This document shows, piece by piece, positions 1-10,905 of a stretch of 64,000 nt of DNA (the stretch's first letter is position 1; each line of letters opens with the position of its first letter). The stretch covers positions 45,548,522 through 45,612,521 of the forward strand of contig NC_089232.1 of NCBI RefSeq assembly GCF_963924675.1. Reading direction: 5' to 3'. Source of the stretch: Phocoena phocoena. Lineage: Eukaryota; Chordata; Mammalia; Artiodactyla; Phocoenidae. Under the pieces are notes generated by a model. That model did not search any database, had not been told where the DNA came from, and saw only the letters and a program-made list of their open reading frames with translations. The translations under genes were made by a program, and so were the position numbers.

Positions 1-386
1 GTTACATAATTTGAAAAGCCCAGTACAAAATGAAAATGTGGGGAGCCCTGTTCAAAAATTATTAATAAGCACAGGGCCCTGTGTGATTTCACATGTTATA
101 CACCCATGAGCTGGCAGTGCTCTTAAGCATATCACTTCCCTCCACCGTGTCCTTCATCCCCACACCTCAACCAAATTCAGCAAATATTTTGTCCAACCCA
201 CAACTCCACTGTAATAGGTCCTGCAGGTCCTGCATGGATTCCTAAGAGACACATGTCCAGTCTGGAGACAAACATTTATTTCTCAGTCAATCCTTTTATT
301 TGCTGATATTTCACATTATGCTCAACAGCAGAAAGTATCCCATACTTTTATGAGTTTTGAATATCAACCTTCTCTTTGGTTGGTCC
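1..386. other. unassigned intergenic sequence
   Basis: I see no gene, recognisable repeat or strong motif here. Composition is ordinary, moderately AT-rich mammalian DNA. Confidence 0.5.
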
Positions 387-1133
387 CTAACACCTCCCTT
401 TTTAAAAAAATTTTTTTATTTTACATCTTTATTGGAGTATAGTTGCTTTACAATGTTGTGTTAGTTTCTGCTGTATAACAAAGTGAATCAGCTATATGAA
501 CACATATATCCCCATATCCCTTCCCTCCCACCCTCCCTATCCCACCCCTCTAGGTGGTCACAAAGCACCGAGCTGATCTCCTTGTGCTATGCAACTGCTT
601 CCCACTAGCTATCAATTTTACACTTGGTAGTGTATATATGTCAATGCTACTCTCTCACTTCGTCCCAGCTTCCCCTTCCCCTCACCCCCATGTCCTCAAT
701 CCATTCTCTATGTCTGCGTCTTTATTCCTGTCCTACCCCTAGGTTCATCAGAACCATTTTTTTTAGATTCCATAGCATACAATATTTATTTTTCTCTTTC
801 TGACTTATTTCACTCTGCATGACAGTCTCTAGGTCCATCCACCTCACCACAAATAACTCAGTTTCGTTTCTTTTTATGGCTGAGTAATATTCCATTGTAT
901 ATATGTGCCACATCTTCTTTATCCATTCATCTGTCGATGGACATTTAGGTTGGTTCCATGACCTGGCTATTGTAAATAGTGCTGCAATGAACATAGTGGT
1001 ACATGTCTCTTTTTGAATTATGGTTTTCTTAGGGTATATGCCCAATAGTGGGATTGCTGGATCATATGGTAGTTCTGTTTTTAGTTTTTTAAGGAACCTC
1101 CATACTGTTCTCCATAGCTAACATCTCCTTTTT
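387..1133 (-). mobile_element. 5'-truncated LINE-1, 3' end, with target-site duplication
   Basis: Read on the minus strand, the body (404-1117) is the end of L1 ORF2 followed by the 3' UTR and a short A tail at 404-410. The ORF2 part corresponds to a minus-strand reading frame at 722-1045 that ends in the usual L1 '[18 protein letters not shown]' region. Near-identical 16-17 bp flanks (387-403 and 1118-1133, 'ctaacaYctcc...ttttt') are the target-site duplication. They show a single 5'-truncated insertion. The ORF is interrupted, so the copy is dead. Confidence 0.9.
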
Positions 1134-1681
1134 AATTAGTCTGCTTCCCTGTTTTAAAAAATAAATAACTTAGCCATTTCCATTGCAATTTTAAGCATAT
1201 AATATCACAGTGTCATGTACTGCTCCTTTCTACTGTGATTATTTGCAGCTGCTTCACCCTAATGATGGGAAAAGGCCTCAGATCCTCATAATTGTAGGGT
1301 CCTGATTAATGAGCTCTTTGCCTCTCTGGGTCTCCTTTTGAAGATCTTTCCAAACCTTTCACTTGGCACCTTCATTCAAGTGGAATGTCTGGAGCTTGGT
1401 GGCTGGCATGTTTTAGTGTAAACCTTTTACCGTCCAACACATATCTCGAGAACAAAGGAAATCTGTTTGCAGAGTTTATAGAGTAATTGGGACATGCAAG
1501 TTACATTTCCAGGGAAATGAACTGGTTGTGTGTGGATATCTGTGGTGGAGGAGAGTTTGGAGCCTGAGGACTAGAAGACAGAGAAGGCATAATCTCTGCC
1601 CCTGGTGGGGCTTTCCACCTAATCTGACGCCTAGCCCCAGACTACCCCATCCTCACACACCTTGTTACTGTGATTTTTTTT
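1134..1681. other. unassigned intergenic sequence
   Basis: No gene or named repeat recognised. The stretch is non-repetitive at the level I can judge by eye. Confidence 0.4.
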
Positions 1682-2073
1682 TCTACAAGAAATTTTTTAA
1701 ATTAATTAATTTATTTATTTTTATTCATTTGTTTTTTGTTGCGTTGGGTCTTCGTTGCTGTGTGCGGGCTTTCTCTAGTTGCGACGAGAGGGGTCTACTC
1801 TTTGTTGCAGTGCGCGGGCTTCTCACTGCGGTGGCTTCTCTTGTTGCAGAGCACGGACTCTAAGCACGCAGACGTCAGTAGTGTGGCATGAGGGCTTCAG
1901 TAGTTGTGGCTCGCGAGCTCCAGAGTACAGGCTCAGTGGTTGTGGTGCACAGGCTTAGTTGCACCGCGGCATGTGGGATCTTCCCAGACCAGGGCTTGAA
2001 CCCGTGTCCGCTGCATTGGCAGGCGGCTTCTTAACCACTGCGCCACCAGGAAAGTCCCTCTACAAGAAATTTT
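1682..2073 (-). mobile_element. CHR-family SINE, long form, with TSD
   Basis: The tRNA-derived head lies at the right end, reading 'ggactttcctggtggcgcag' on the minus strand, and the AT-rich tail is at the left. The long body carries several 'acaactactgaagcc' type internal repeats. Perfect 15-bp direct repeats 'tctacaagaaatttt' flank it (1682-1696 and 2059-2073), so the insert is 1697-2058. Such SINEs are copied by L1 machinery. Confidence 0.92.
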
Positions 2074-2283
2074 GACTATTCCTATCTTTCTTTCTTCCTA
2101 ATACGGGGTAAGAACGGAAGAATCACAGGCAGCCCCCACCTGAGACTCTTCATACTTTAGGATTTAAATATGGGCTCCTGAAATTGGTGCCTCCCTACCT
2201 CTCATGGATAAAGCTGAATGAGATTATAGATAACTTATAAATTCTGCATAGAAATACTAAGGCACAAGAAAATATCTAGAAGA

Positions 2284-2502
2284 GTAGTTCTCAATTGTAT
2301 CAGACCCTCTATCCCCTTTTTATAATGAAATATCCCTTCATTGTCTTGAAAGGGAATTCATAGATGATATAACCTACCAACACACAGAAAAAAAAAAACT
2401 TTTTACAATTAACATAATGCTCCAAGTGTGATATAAAGGAGAAATAAAAAATTAGAGTTAGGGTTATGTTCAGATAATTATAAATAGGTTTTTCACCCAC
2501 AT
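2284..2502. repeat. ancient hAT-like interspersed repeat, copy 1
   Basis: It starts with a diverged 'agtagttctcaa', which resembles the terminal motif of MER5/MER20-type hAT elements. It shares a mosaic of blocks with 9414-9640, such as 'catagatgatataacctacc' against a diverged version there and 'ataaaggagaaataaaaa'. I do not know the family name. Confidence 0.45.
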
Positions 2503-2699
2503 CAATGCCTTAAAGGACATTTGATAGTTGGGCAGGACAATTTCTATATCCTATGGAACTGTTCCAAACATCTGTCAATCCTGGCCCTCAGCCACCAAAT
2601 ACCAGTTAGCATGTCTTCAATCACTGTAATAACCAAAAATGCACCCACATTTCCTATAACACATCCTAAAGGTGGTACTGCCCGTTGAGAACCACTGGT
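2503..2699 (-). mobile_element. MER20 (hAT-Charlie MITE)
   Basis: The right end 'gttgagaaccactgg' is the reversed MER20 terminus. Internal blocks such as 'ataaccaaaaatgcacccac' and 'cctggccctcagccacc' fit the MER20 minus strand. The copy is diverged and non-autonomous. MER20 is known from the literature as a source of endometrial regulatory elements in placental mammals; nothing here shows such activity. Confidence 0.75.
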
Positions 2700-4109
2700 C
2701 TAAGTAGGAGTGCCTGTGTATTGGATTCTCCCTTGGTTAGGATTTCTACATAATAGAACAAGATATACTTGCCATACTCCCAGGCTAAGAGATCCAGGGT
2801 TTAACAAGCCTGAACTCAACAAGCATGCATTTTCTATTTGTACACAACTATTTTTAGGACACCAGTTTTAAAATAGTACACACACACACGCCACATTCAC
2901 CAAGGTCTCTGACCACAAAGAGTGATGATGCTTTGGTTAGGGAGTGGCCATGCTATGTATAGACTGATGGTTATGTAGAGTGAAGTCGAAAGAGCATTTA
3001 TTTTGTGCCATATTTAAAACTTAGGGAGGTGGAATTGATGGGTGTGTCGATGTAATACGCTGGTTGGCCTTGTACCTTGTTTCTTGGTCCTCTCTGACAC
3101 TTACCTTGGATTGTAAACAAAGGCTGTCTCTCTGCCTGCTGAATACAAAATTGAAGCCAAACAGGGACCCAAAGGGAATAAGAGTCCCTTCACCCTCATG
3201 CCCCTTGACATACACCCTTAATTAGGATCAATCCAAATATCATTCACCAGACACTTAGAAAGATACTGAGATATGGCCAAAAAGAAAAAAGGAAAAAAAA
3301 TTGAATGTCTGTGGAAACTTCTGTGAGTCACCCTCTAGCATTTACCAGAGTTCAGTATTTTGCTGCCAGAACAAGCTAATATTTGAGTGGAAGAAAAATT
3401 CTAAACAACCTAAGGGAAAACTTAAACAGCAAAATCCCTCTACACCATGACCCATGATATAACATTTACCCCTCTTAGATTATGCTCATCCAAGAGCATG
3501 TTTAACCACAAGCATGATTTCTTGGTGGTATAGTTCTTACATGGGCCATTTAGAAGAAAGTGGGTTTGAATCAATCCATAGGAGAAAAAAAAATGTGTTC
3601 CAACTAAGGAAACCATTCATTCATTCATGCATACATTCATTTGTTTCCTTTCCCAGCTTAATTTCACTTACAATACATTGCAGGTACCCGTAGCTCCCTT
3701 GCCCCTTCTGACACTGAGAAGCTCGCTTGACTAAACAACGATCCTTGTTAAAGGCAAGGCTCCCTGTAGTCCATGCTTACACCTGTGCAGATAAATGCGC
3801 CTGGTGAAGAACCAAACCATGCAGAGATCCCATTTTAAATTTATGATCATAAACCTTGGGGTGGCCCTTAATCCTGCCAGCAATCATACTATATTTCCCG
3901 AATCCTTTTATTATCCCTCTCTCTCGGGTGGTGTATCATACCTTTACCTCTGTCCTCAAACCTCAAATACCTACTCACCACCCATTTTCATTCTCTGTTG
4001 ATGACCTTTCTTCCTGTTTCACTGAGGAAATAGAATGAGTCAGAAGAGAGCTCCCACAAACACTCACCACCTGCATCAGTGCCCAAGTCCTGGGCTTCTT
4101 TACTATGGC
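2700..4109. other. unassigned intergenic sequence with short CA and CATT runs
   Basis: No gene recognised. It holds a short (CA)n at 2878-2889, an A-rich patch near 3270-3300 and a (CATT)n run at 3613-3641. Small open frames between 3795 and 4319 show no recognisable protein and overlap the start of an L2. Confidence 0.45.
3613..3641. repeat. (CATT)n microsatellite, imperfect
   Basis: Seven tetramer units, two of them altered (catg, cata), of the form cattcattcattcatgcata... Confidence 0.8.
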
Positions 4110-5013
4110 TGGTCTTCCGCTTATATCTCTGGTTCCTCCTCGGTCTTCTTTGTTGGTTCTCTTCAAGTCTCTGACCTCCAAAACTTGGGGTATTCCAAAA
4201 TTCATTCCTTGGGCCTCTTCTCTTTATTTTCTTCACTTGCTTATTTCATGATTTCATCTAGTCTTATGGTCTTTAATATATCCAATATATGTTGTGTCCA
4301 GCCTGCATTTCTCCCCTGAACTCCAGACTCACATATCCAGCTGCCTCCTTAAATCTCCACTTGGATGACTAATAGACATCTCAATTTAACAAGTCCAAAA
4401 CTGAACTTCTGACCTCCTCTTTCTACCTCCCTACTGCCAAACCCTGTGCCTCTTCTACTTTTCCCCAGTTGCTCAAGCCAAAACCTGAAAGTCATCCCTG
4501 ATGCTTTTCTTCCTCTCATTCCCCACATCTTACTTGTCAGCTTAACCATCAACATATGTCCAGAATCTGACCACTTCTCATCACTTCCACTATCACTACC
4601 ACTGTCTTTCACCTAAATTACTGCAGGAGCCTCCCAACTAGCTTCCCATCTTCCATCTTTGACACCATTCAGGCTCTTCTCAACACACAAGTCAGAGTGA
4701 TGCTGCTAAAACATAAATCAGAGAGGGTCACCCTTCTGCTCAAAAACCTTCCAATGACATTTTTAGTAAAAGCTCAACTCCTAAAATTCCTATAAAGCCC
4801 TTCATGCTCTGCCCTGGCCCATTGCTTCTCCAGCTTCATCCCCTGCTTCCTTCTCCCTTGCCTGTTCCATTCTAGTAGGACTCTCTCTACGCTTTGCCAT
4901 TCCTTAAAATTTACAGGCACCTCAAGACCCTTGTACTTGCTGATCCTGGATGTTCTTCCCCAAGACATGACTCACTCACTCACCTCCTTCCCTCAGATGT
5001 CACCTTCTCATTG
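4110..5013 (+). mobile_element. L2 LINE fragment, ORF2 to 3' region
   Basis: The order of blocks follows the L2 3' part: a 'ccttgggcctcttctct' block, 'aaatctccacttggatgact', 'aagtccaaaactgaacttct', a pyrimidine-rich block, 'aagcccttcatgctctgccc' and 'gatgtcaccttctcattgag'. All frames are closed by stops. A SINE at 5028-5229 splits its 3' end; a short L2 piece resumes after it. Confidence 0.8.
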
Positions 5014-5245
5014 AGCCCTTCTCTGTTTTGTTTTTTTTTTAACATTTATTTATATTTATTTATTTTGGTTGCACCAGGTCTTCGTTGCAGCACTCAGGAT
5101 CTTCGTTGCAGCTTGAGGACTTCTTAGTTGCAGTATACGTGCAGGATCTAGTTCCCTGACCAAGGATCAAACCTGGGTCCCCTGCATTGGGAGCACAGAG
5201 ACTTACCCACTGGACCACCAGGGAAGCCCTGAGCCCTTCTCTGTT
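5012..5245 (-). mobile_element. CHR-family SINE with TSD, inserted in L2
   Basis: The minus-strand head 'gggcttccctggtggtccag' lies at the right end; the T-rich left end is the A tail. The direct repeat 'tgagcccttctctgtt' occurs at 5012-5027 and 5230-5245, so the insert is 5028-5229. The duplicated bases belong to the L2 host. Confidence 0.9.
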
Positions 5246-5253
5246 TACGCATC

Positions 5254-5484
5254 TGTGATGGCTCATTGTATGTGTCAACTTGACTCGGCCATGGGATGCC
5301 CAGACATTTGGTCAAACAGTATGCTGGCTTTCAGACTAGGACTGGAACCACACTACTGGCTTTGCTAGGTCTCCAGCTTGCCAACTGCAGATCCTGGGAC
5401 TTCTCAGCCCTGCTATGGGCCCCCTTCTCAGCCTCCATAATCACATGAGCCAATTTCTTATAATAAATCATATATATATGTAAT
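5254..5484 (+). mobile_element. MLT2-type (ERVL) LTR, internally deleted
   Basis: It starts near 'gtgatggctcattgtatgtg' followed by 'tcaacttgactcggccatgg', and ends with 'cctccataatcacatgagcc' and a polyadenylation signal in 'ttataataaatca'. Both ends match the MLT2 LTR pattern. The middle is shortened, since family members are usually about twice as long. No ERV internal region flanks it, so it is a solo LTR relic. Confidence 0.7.
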
Positions 5485-5516
<32 letters not shown>

Positions 5517-5530
5517 TTGAATAGATAGAT
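5485..5530. repeat. (GATA)n microsatellite
   Basis: About eight uninterrupted GATA units at 5485-5516, then a break and two more. It grew out of the AT-rich end of the preceding LTR, a common origin for such arrays. Confidence 0.95.
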
Positions 5531-5635
5531 AATATACTTCATGGGACTGTTATGGGGATTAAATGAGTGAATATGCAGTGCTTGTAAGGATGCCTAGTGG
5601 GCCACCTATAGTATTATAGTAAGTGCTATATTAAG
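5531..5635 (+). mobile_element. MIR SINE, 3' half
   Basis: The block 'gttatggggattaaatgagt' and the following 'gtgcttgtaaggatgcctag' match the MIR 3' half. Confidence 0.65.
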
Positions 5636-6953
5636 TAAACTAAATTATATGTATATATACACATATCTGCCAAAAGTACAGAGTATATAGTGGTAGCACC
5701 AAAGATGGGAAGGGTCAATTTCCCCTTAGACACAAGGAAACTTTCACAGAGAAGGTAATATTTAATGTGAATCTTGGAGACTGAAGAACTGTTTACTAGA
5801 CCAACAAGAAGGGCATTCCAGGCCAAGGACACAGATGTGTTTAAATCAGGAGGCTCAGAGATAAGAATAACTCTGTCCTCCCACCTTCCAGGAAGTGATG
5901 ATCTGGAGTTGTCTCAATAAATCCAGCTTGTTTTTCCTATTTTACTCTTTAATTTCCTTATTATGTAAGCGAAGGTGTTGGTAACAGTGAATATTAAATT
6001 ATAGTCATTTCACTGTGTAGGAGAGAAAGTTTTAGAGATTGTTACACTCTTGGGAAATGTTTATCCCAATCTGATGCACTGGGTGAAAAGAATCTGCTAG
6101 TTCTAAGTCACATTAATATTCTTGAAAGAATCTTCAAGTTTCTTACAGTTGATTGGTATTTATAATATCTTATCTGCTGATATGATCACTGATAACCGTT
6201 TTACTTTAAAATGTTACATTAGAATTCATTTGTTTAATGAATTTCAATTTTTCCATATGCTTTATTCATTTATTTTATTAGTTAACTAAAAGTATGTTTT
6301 TATTGTTACATTGTCAGGAATACTAGCTAATAGTACTTTTTAAAAAATAAAACAAACCAAATGTCCATTAAAATATTTTCTAATATTTTTTCTATATTAA
6401 AAAACATTATATAAGGACAACATTACTTCACACACCTTTGACTAACTCCTTTTAACTGAATGATCTAGAAATCAGTGGAGAAGGACATTAAAGGGAAGTG
6501 GTCAAGGGGTCATCCAGGGAAGGCAGCAGGAGCTGGGCAGGATTCATCGAAGCACCACAATTAGATCTGGCCAGTTTTCAGGATCTGACCCAGAAACTCA
6601 CTCCTGGCTGTGTCCTGGGAACAGGCCCCAAGAGGTTGACTCATGCACAAGAGATAGAGGTAGACATCAAAATGCCAGTTTATTCATTTGCAGTGAGAAA
6701 TTAAACTCTCACATGGACCAGAATGCTCTCATTGGATAATTAGTGCATTTTCTCCTTGAAGTAAAGTACTCAGAAGGTACTTTACTAATTTTTCATGAGA
6801 AATCTCTGCAGAGGGACAGAAACCTCAGTGCCTGTATGATCTGTATATTTTATCCCTAGGGATAGCCTAAGTGGGAAGTCAAATCATAATCAAAATGTTG
6901 CTCAGTAATAAGAATAAAGATAGGTAAACATATGGAACTAGACTAAAAGACTC
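5636..6953. other. unassigned sequence with a possible L2-like relic
   Basis: Around 5700-5850 the pattern 'gaaggtaatatttaatgtga ... gggcattccaggccaaggac' resembles antisense L2-type sequence, weakly. The rest, including AT-rich 6180-6420, gives no gene. A 68-codon frame at 6498-6704 has no recognisable domain and no supporting context. Confidence 0.4.
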
Positions 6954-7453
6954 TGTGGCAGACAGAATAGGATGTAGACATCTTTGGGCCCCCCCCCCAA
7001 AGATGTCTACATCCTAATACTCAGAACCTGTGAATATGTTACCTTACACAGCAAAAGGATTTTGCAGGTGTGATTACATGAAGGATCTTGTAATGGGAGG
7101 ATTATCCTTGATTATTGAGGTAGGCCCAGTATAATTGTAAGCACCCTTATGAGAGAGAGAAAAGAAGGTCAAAGGCAGTAGGAAGAGATGTGACTATGGA
7201 AACGACAGCTTGGGGTGATGCCAGGAGGGGGCTATGAGCCAAAGAATACAGGCAGCTTCAAGAAGCTTACAAAGGCAAGGAAAGGATTTCCCCTTGAAGT
7301 CTCCAAGAAGGAATGCAGCACTGCTGTCACTTTGATTTTAGCTTAGTGAGATTCATTTTAGATTCCTGACCTGCAGAGTTATGATAGAATAAATATGTAT
7401 TATTTTAAGCCATTAAGTTGTGATAATTCATTCAGCAAAAGGAAACTAAAACT
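6954..7453 (+). mobile_element. MLT1-type (ERVL-MaLR) solo LTR
   Basis: It runs from 'tgtggcagacagaatag' to 'aggaaactaaaac'. It carries the family hallmarks 'aacctgtgaatatgttacct', 'gattttgcaggtgtgattac', and near the end an AATAAA (in 'agaataaatatg') followed by 'taagccattaagttgtgata'. Length about 500 bp suits a near-complete LTR. It contains the perfect inverted repeat described separately, which the family does not have. Confidence 0.85.
6968..7016. repeat. perfect 21-bp inverted repeat with C7 loop
   Basis: The left arm 6968-6988 and right arm 6996-7016 are exact reverse complements over 21 bp, separated by seven C. The right arm is the normal MLT1 sequence; the left arm replaces the short stretch normally found before the C-run. 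It looks like a templated, inverted copy of the right arm. Confidence 0.95.
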
Positions 7454-8649
7454 GACTCTGAGGCATCTGTATTAGTTATGATTAGATTCAGTTGTGAATA
7501 GTAGAAATCCCCAAATATTAATATAAGTAGCTTGAACAAAGTACGCTTGAACAAGTTATGATCTCTCATAAAAATAAAGTCCAGATTAAACAGTCCAAGA
7601 CTGATATAGCAGATCCACCATTACCAGGTTCCCAGGCTCCCTCTACCTTGTTGCTCTGCTATACTCAACACGAGGTTTCAACTTCATGGTTCAAGGTAGC
7701 TGCTTAATCTCCAGCCATCACATACACATTCTAACCAGGAGGAAGAAGGAAAAGGTAAAGGAAAGCATGCCCTTTTCTTATGGAAACTTACTGAAAGTTG
7801 CACACACCATGTCAGTTTGCATCCCATAGACAAACAATTGGTCATATAGCCACACCTAGTTTCAAAGGAAGCTGGAAGTATGGTCCTTATTCTGGGTGAC
7901 TTTGTGCTCATTGAAAAATAAAGAGTCCTATTCCTAATGAAAAAGAAGAAAAGAAATAATGACAACTTACAATACCTACTATAGCATCAATCTCAGTTGA
8001 GATTATATTACAAAAAGAATCAAAGTCCTCAATAATCCATTAGCTGTAATCCCTACATCCACCTCTAATCAGAACCATAAACATGCAAACTAAGATTTCC
8101 TTTCCTAATCTGAGCTTGGATGGGTACTGACAGTTTTGCCTGTGTGTATTTTTTAAATCTAGAGATTGAAGGCTAATCAATCCTTTATTGACTGATATCT
8201 TTAGATATATTAAAATATCTTCAATTAGGTTATTGACGTTTTATTGAGAGCTGGCCCAAGTGTGTCTCTTTCAGGTAATTATATGTTTTTCTGCCATGAT
8301 CCTACAGTTTATTCTCAGAGGGCAGTTTTATTTCCTCTTTTACAAGTCCTTAGAAGATACTTCTCCATGTCCCCAAAGGATGATAGCAAATTATAAAGGG
8401 GAAACATCTGGCATTGGGTTAAAGCCTGGTGCCAACAGACAAGTTTCACTCTTTCATGGCTGCTAATCATGGTCAGCCATTCCAATCTTAGAATTGTCTG
8501 AAATTTGTTCCAATATGGAACAAAAATGTGACCATATAGATAGTTAAGTCCAATACAACTGCTTGAAAGATAACTATGCAGTTTGCCTCTGAAATTCTTT
8601 TTAGCTAGAGTCAGGGCTGGTCTAATAAGTAGGTGAAGTGAATACTGAT
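7454..8649. other. unclassified sequence, part probably an ancient repeat
   Basis: The span 7460-7910 ('ctgtattagttatgattaga' onward, 'cacatacacattctaaccag', 'atagccacacctagtttcaa') has the feel of a common mammalian interspersed repeat whose name I cannot give. From 7911 to 8649 I recognise nothing. Short open frames here show no known domain. Confidence 0.35.
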
Positions 8650-8812
8650 GCTCATGGAATTACAACAGGGCAGGCATAATTAATATCCCCATTTTGCTGA
8701 CGAAGAAACTGAGGCCTAGAGAAGTTAAGCATTGCCCAAGCCTAAGGCTATTCAATGTCACAGTGAGGACTCAGACTTCTTAACCAGAGTCTGACTCCAA
8801 ATTATTACACTA
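8650..8812 (-). mobile_element. MIR SINE
   Basis: The minus-strand MIR core is clear: 'cccattttgctgacgaagaa', 'actgaggcctagagaagtta', then 'cagactt...accagagtctgactcc'. Confidence 0.8.
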
Positions 8813-8860
8813 TTGATATGATTCAAGAAATTTGGGGAATATCTCTGCTGCAAAGTATTT

Positions 8861-9081
8861 CCCCATTTTTTTTTTTTTTTTTTTGCGGTACGCGGGCCTT
8901 TCACTGTTGTGGCCTCTCCCGTTGCGGAGCACAGGCTCCAGACGCATAGACTCAGCGGCCATGGCTCATGGGCCCAGCCGCTCTGCGGCATGTGGGATCT
9001 TCCCGGACCGGGGCACGAACCCGTGTCCCCTGCATCGGCAGGTGGACTCTCAACCACTGCGCCACCAGGGAAGCCCCCATT
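8861..9081 (-). mobile_element. CHR-family SINE (CHR-2-like)
   Basis: A T18 run at the left is the A tail. The body contains 'gccatggctcatgggcccag', and the tRNA-derived head ends at 9074. A short TSD 'ccccatt' occurs at 8861-8867 and 9075-9081. Frames read across it (8832-9163) are SINE-derived and not genes. Confidence 0.9.
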
Positions 9082-9184
9082 ATTTTTTAAAATACCTGAA
9101 ATTTCAAATATTCTTTTGGTCTTGAAAGCAAATATAATGGCAAAAGTAAAGCTAACCCTTTAGAGAATCCAGGGGAAAACATCA

Positions 9185-9413
9185 TCATGTTCTTTCTATC
9201 TCCATGACCAATACCTTATTTAAGGCCACCATCATCTCTCACCTGGATTACCACAATAGCCATCCCACTGGCCTACATTCTCCCAAGATGGCCCCTTCCA
9301 ATCTGTTCTCCACATTATAGCCAGAATGATCTTACCCAAATGTACATCTGATCATGTCATTCCCCTACTTAAACCCTTTCAGGGACTCTTCATTGTCTTC
9401 AGCATGGTCTATA
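9185..9413 (+). mobile_element. L2 LINE fragment
   Basis: It reads 'aaggccaccatcatctctca' and 'cctggattaccacaatagcc', with 'tctgatcatgtcattcccct' downstream. These are the characteristic L2 3' ORF2 blocks. An hAT-like repeat splits it; L2 resumes at about 9720. Confidence 0.85.
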
Positions 9414-9640
9414 CCAGTGGCTTTCAACCTATTAGGAAAAATTTTATATAACACATAATTTTCATCAAATTTACTATCCCTCCCTTTACTACCCTGAAAG
9501 GAAACTCATAGAGAAATTAACCTATCTATATACACAATTTTAAAATAATTTTAATCTAACACCCTAACTTTAATATAAAGAGGAAATAAAAATAATTAAC
9601 ATAAGCAACATTAGTTCAATTTTTAAATGCTTGGCCATGA
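9414..9640. repeat. ancient hAT-like interspersed repeat, copy 2
   Basis: It opens with 'cagtggctttcaacc', a diverged hAT terminus. It shares ordered blocks with 2284-2502 and interrupts an L2, which marks its left boundary as an insertion point. Confidence 0.45.
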
Positions 9641-9719
9641 TTACTTTAGAAGCAAGAAATCCTATAAATTGTGGGGGAGTGGAGACAGTACTGCCCTCCT
9701 CCAATCCCCCACCCCTGCT

Positions 9720-10140
9720 GGTCTAAGCTCTTTAATGTGATTTGTAAAGTATTTGCATTCTGGACTCTCCTCACTCTCCAGCCAATACTGTCACTGGTCA
9801 GTTTGCCTTGGACTTTAATCCTCATAAACTACCTGAATATCCAATACACACAATGGTCTATGTAGCTTACTGGTCTGTAGAAGCCACTTTCTCTAACTGG
9901 AACTCTTCCTCATCCTCTCTCCAGCTTTATCTGGCTAATTCCTTCTCATTCAGGTCTCTGCCTAGAAATAATTTCCTCCATAAAGCCTCCGCTTGATACA
10001 CCAATGAGACATGGCATCCTCCACAGCATCCCGAAATTTCCTCTATTATAGCACATGTCAGTCCCATAACATTGCAATGATTTCTTTACTTCTCTAGCCA
10101 CTCCCTGAACAACGAGTTTCTTGGGGGCACAGACTGTGTT
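9720..10140 (+). mobile_element. L2 LINE fragment, 3' part
   Basis: It continues the L2 cut at 9413 with 'aactggaactcttcctcatc' and 'cattcaggtctctgcctaga', and the later block 'gggggcacagactgtgttgt', in L2 order. It is heavily diverged. Confidence 0.7.
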
Positions 10141-10199
10141 GTGGTCGCTGTTACAGCTTGTTAGACTTGTTAGAGGAAAAGGAAGTTGGAGAGCATCGA

Positions 10200-10905
10200 A
10201 GACTAAATTAGCTGAACTGTCATGTTTATACTGAAGGACACTTTTGAGAAAGAAATAATGAGGTTGGGAGTATTATGGTCAGCTATTATTTTGGAAATGT
10301 ATAAAAATGAAAAATACAAAACACATTTTGAGAAAAAAAATATAAGAAACCTGACAAGCGTCACCTCAGCCAGGTTGTTAAGGTCAACATCAACAGTGAT
10401 GTCATGTTGATAGTATGTATCCTTGTTACATTGTGATAAAAATGGCAATTTACCTCTGCAGTATTCCTATGCAAAACCATAATCCCAGTCTAATCAAAAG
10501 AAAAATATAAGACAAATCCCAATGGAGGGGCATTCCACATTCTACAAAATACCTAATAAGTACTCCTCAAAATTATTAAGGTCATCAAAAACAAGGAAAG
10601 TCTGAGAAACTGTCATAGCCAAGAAGAGCCTAAAGGACATGATGACTAATGTAACCTGATATCCTAGATCGGATTCTGAAACAGAAAAAGGTAAAACCTA
10701 AGGAATATGAATAATGTATGTACATTCATTAATAATAATGTATAAATATTGATTCATTCATTGTAACAAATGTTACCATGCTAATGTAAGATGTTAATAA
10801 TAGAAGGAACTGGGCACAGAGCATATGGGAACTCTCGGTACAATCTTTGCAACTTTTCTGTAAATCTAAAACTGTTCTAAAATTAAAAGCTTATTTCTTT
10901 TAATG
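10200..10905 (+). mobile_element. older LINE-1 3' UTR
   Basis: The block order 'aggggcattccacattctac', 'aaaacaaggaaagtctgaga', 'gtaacctgatatcctagatc' and 'cttttctgtaaatctaaaac', with AT-rich tail, follows an old L1 (L1M-type) 3' UTR. There is no coding capacity. Confidence 0.75.
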
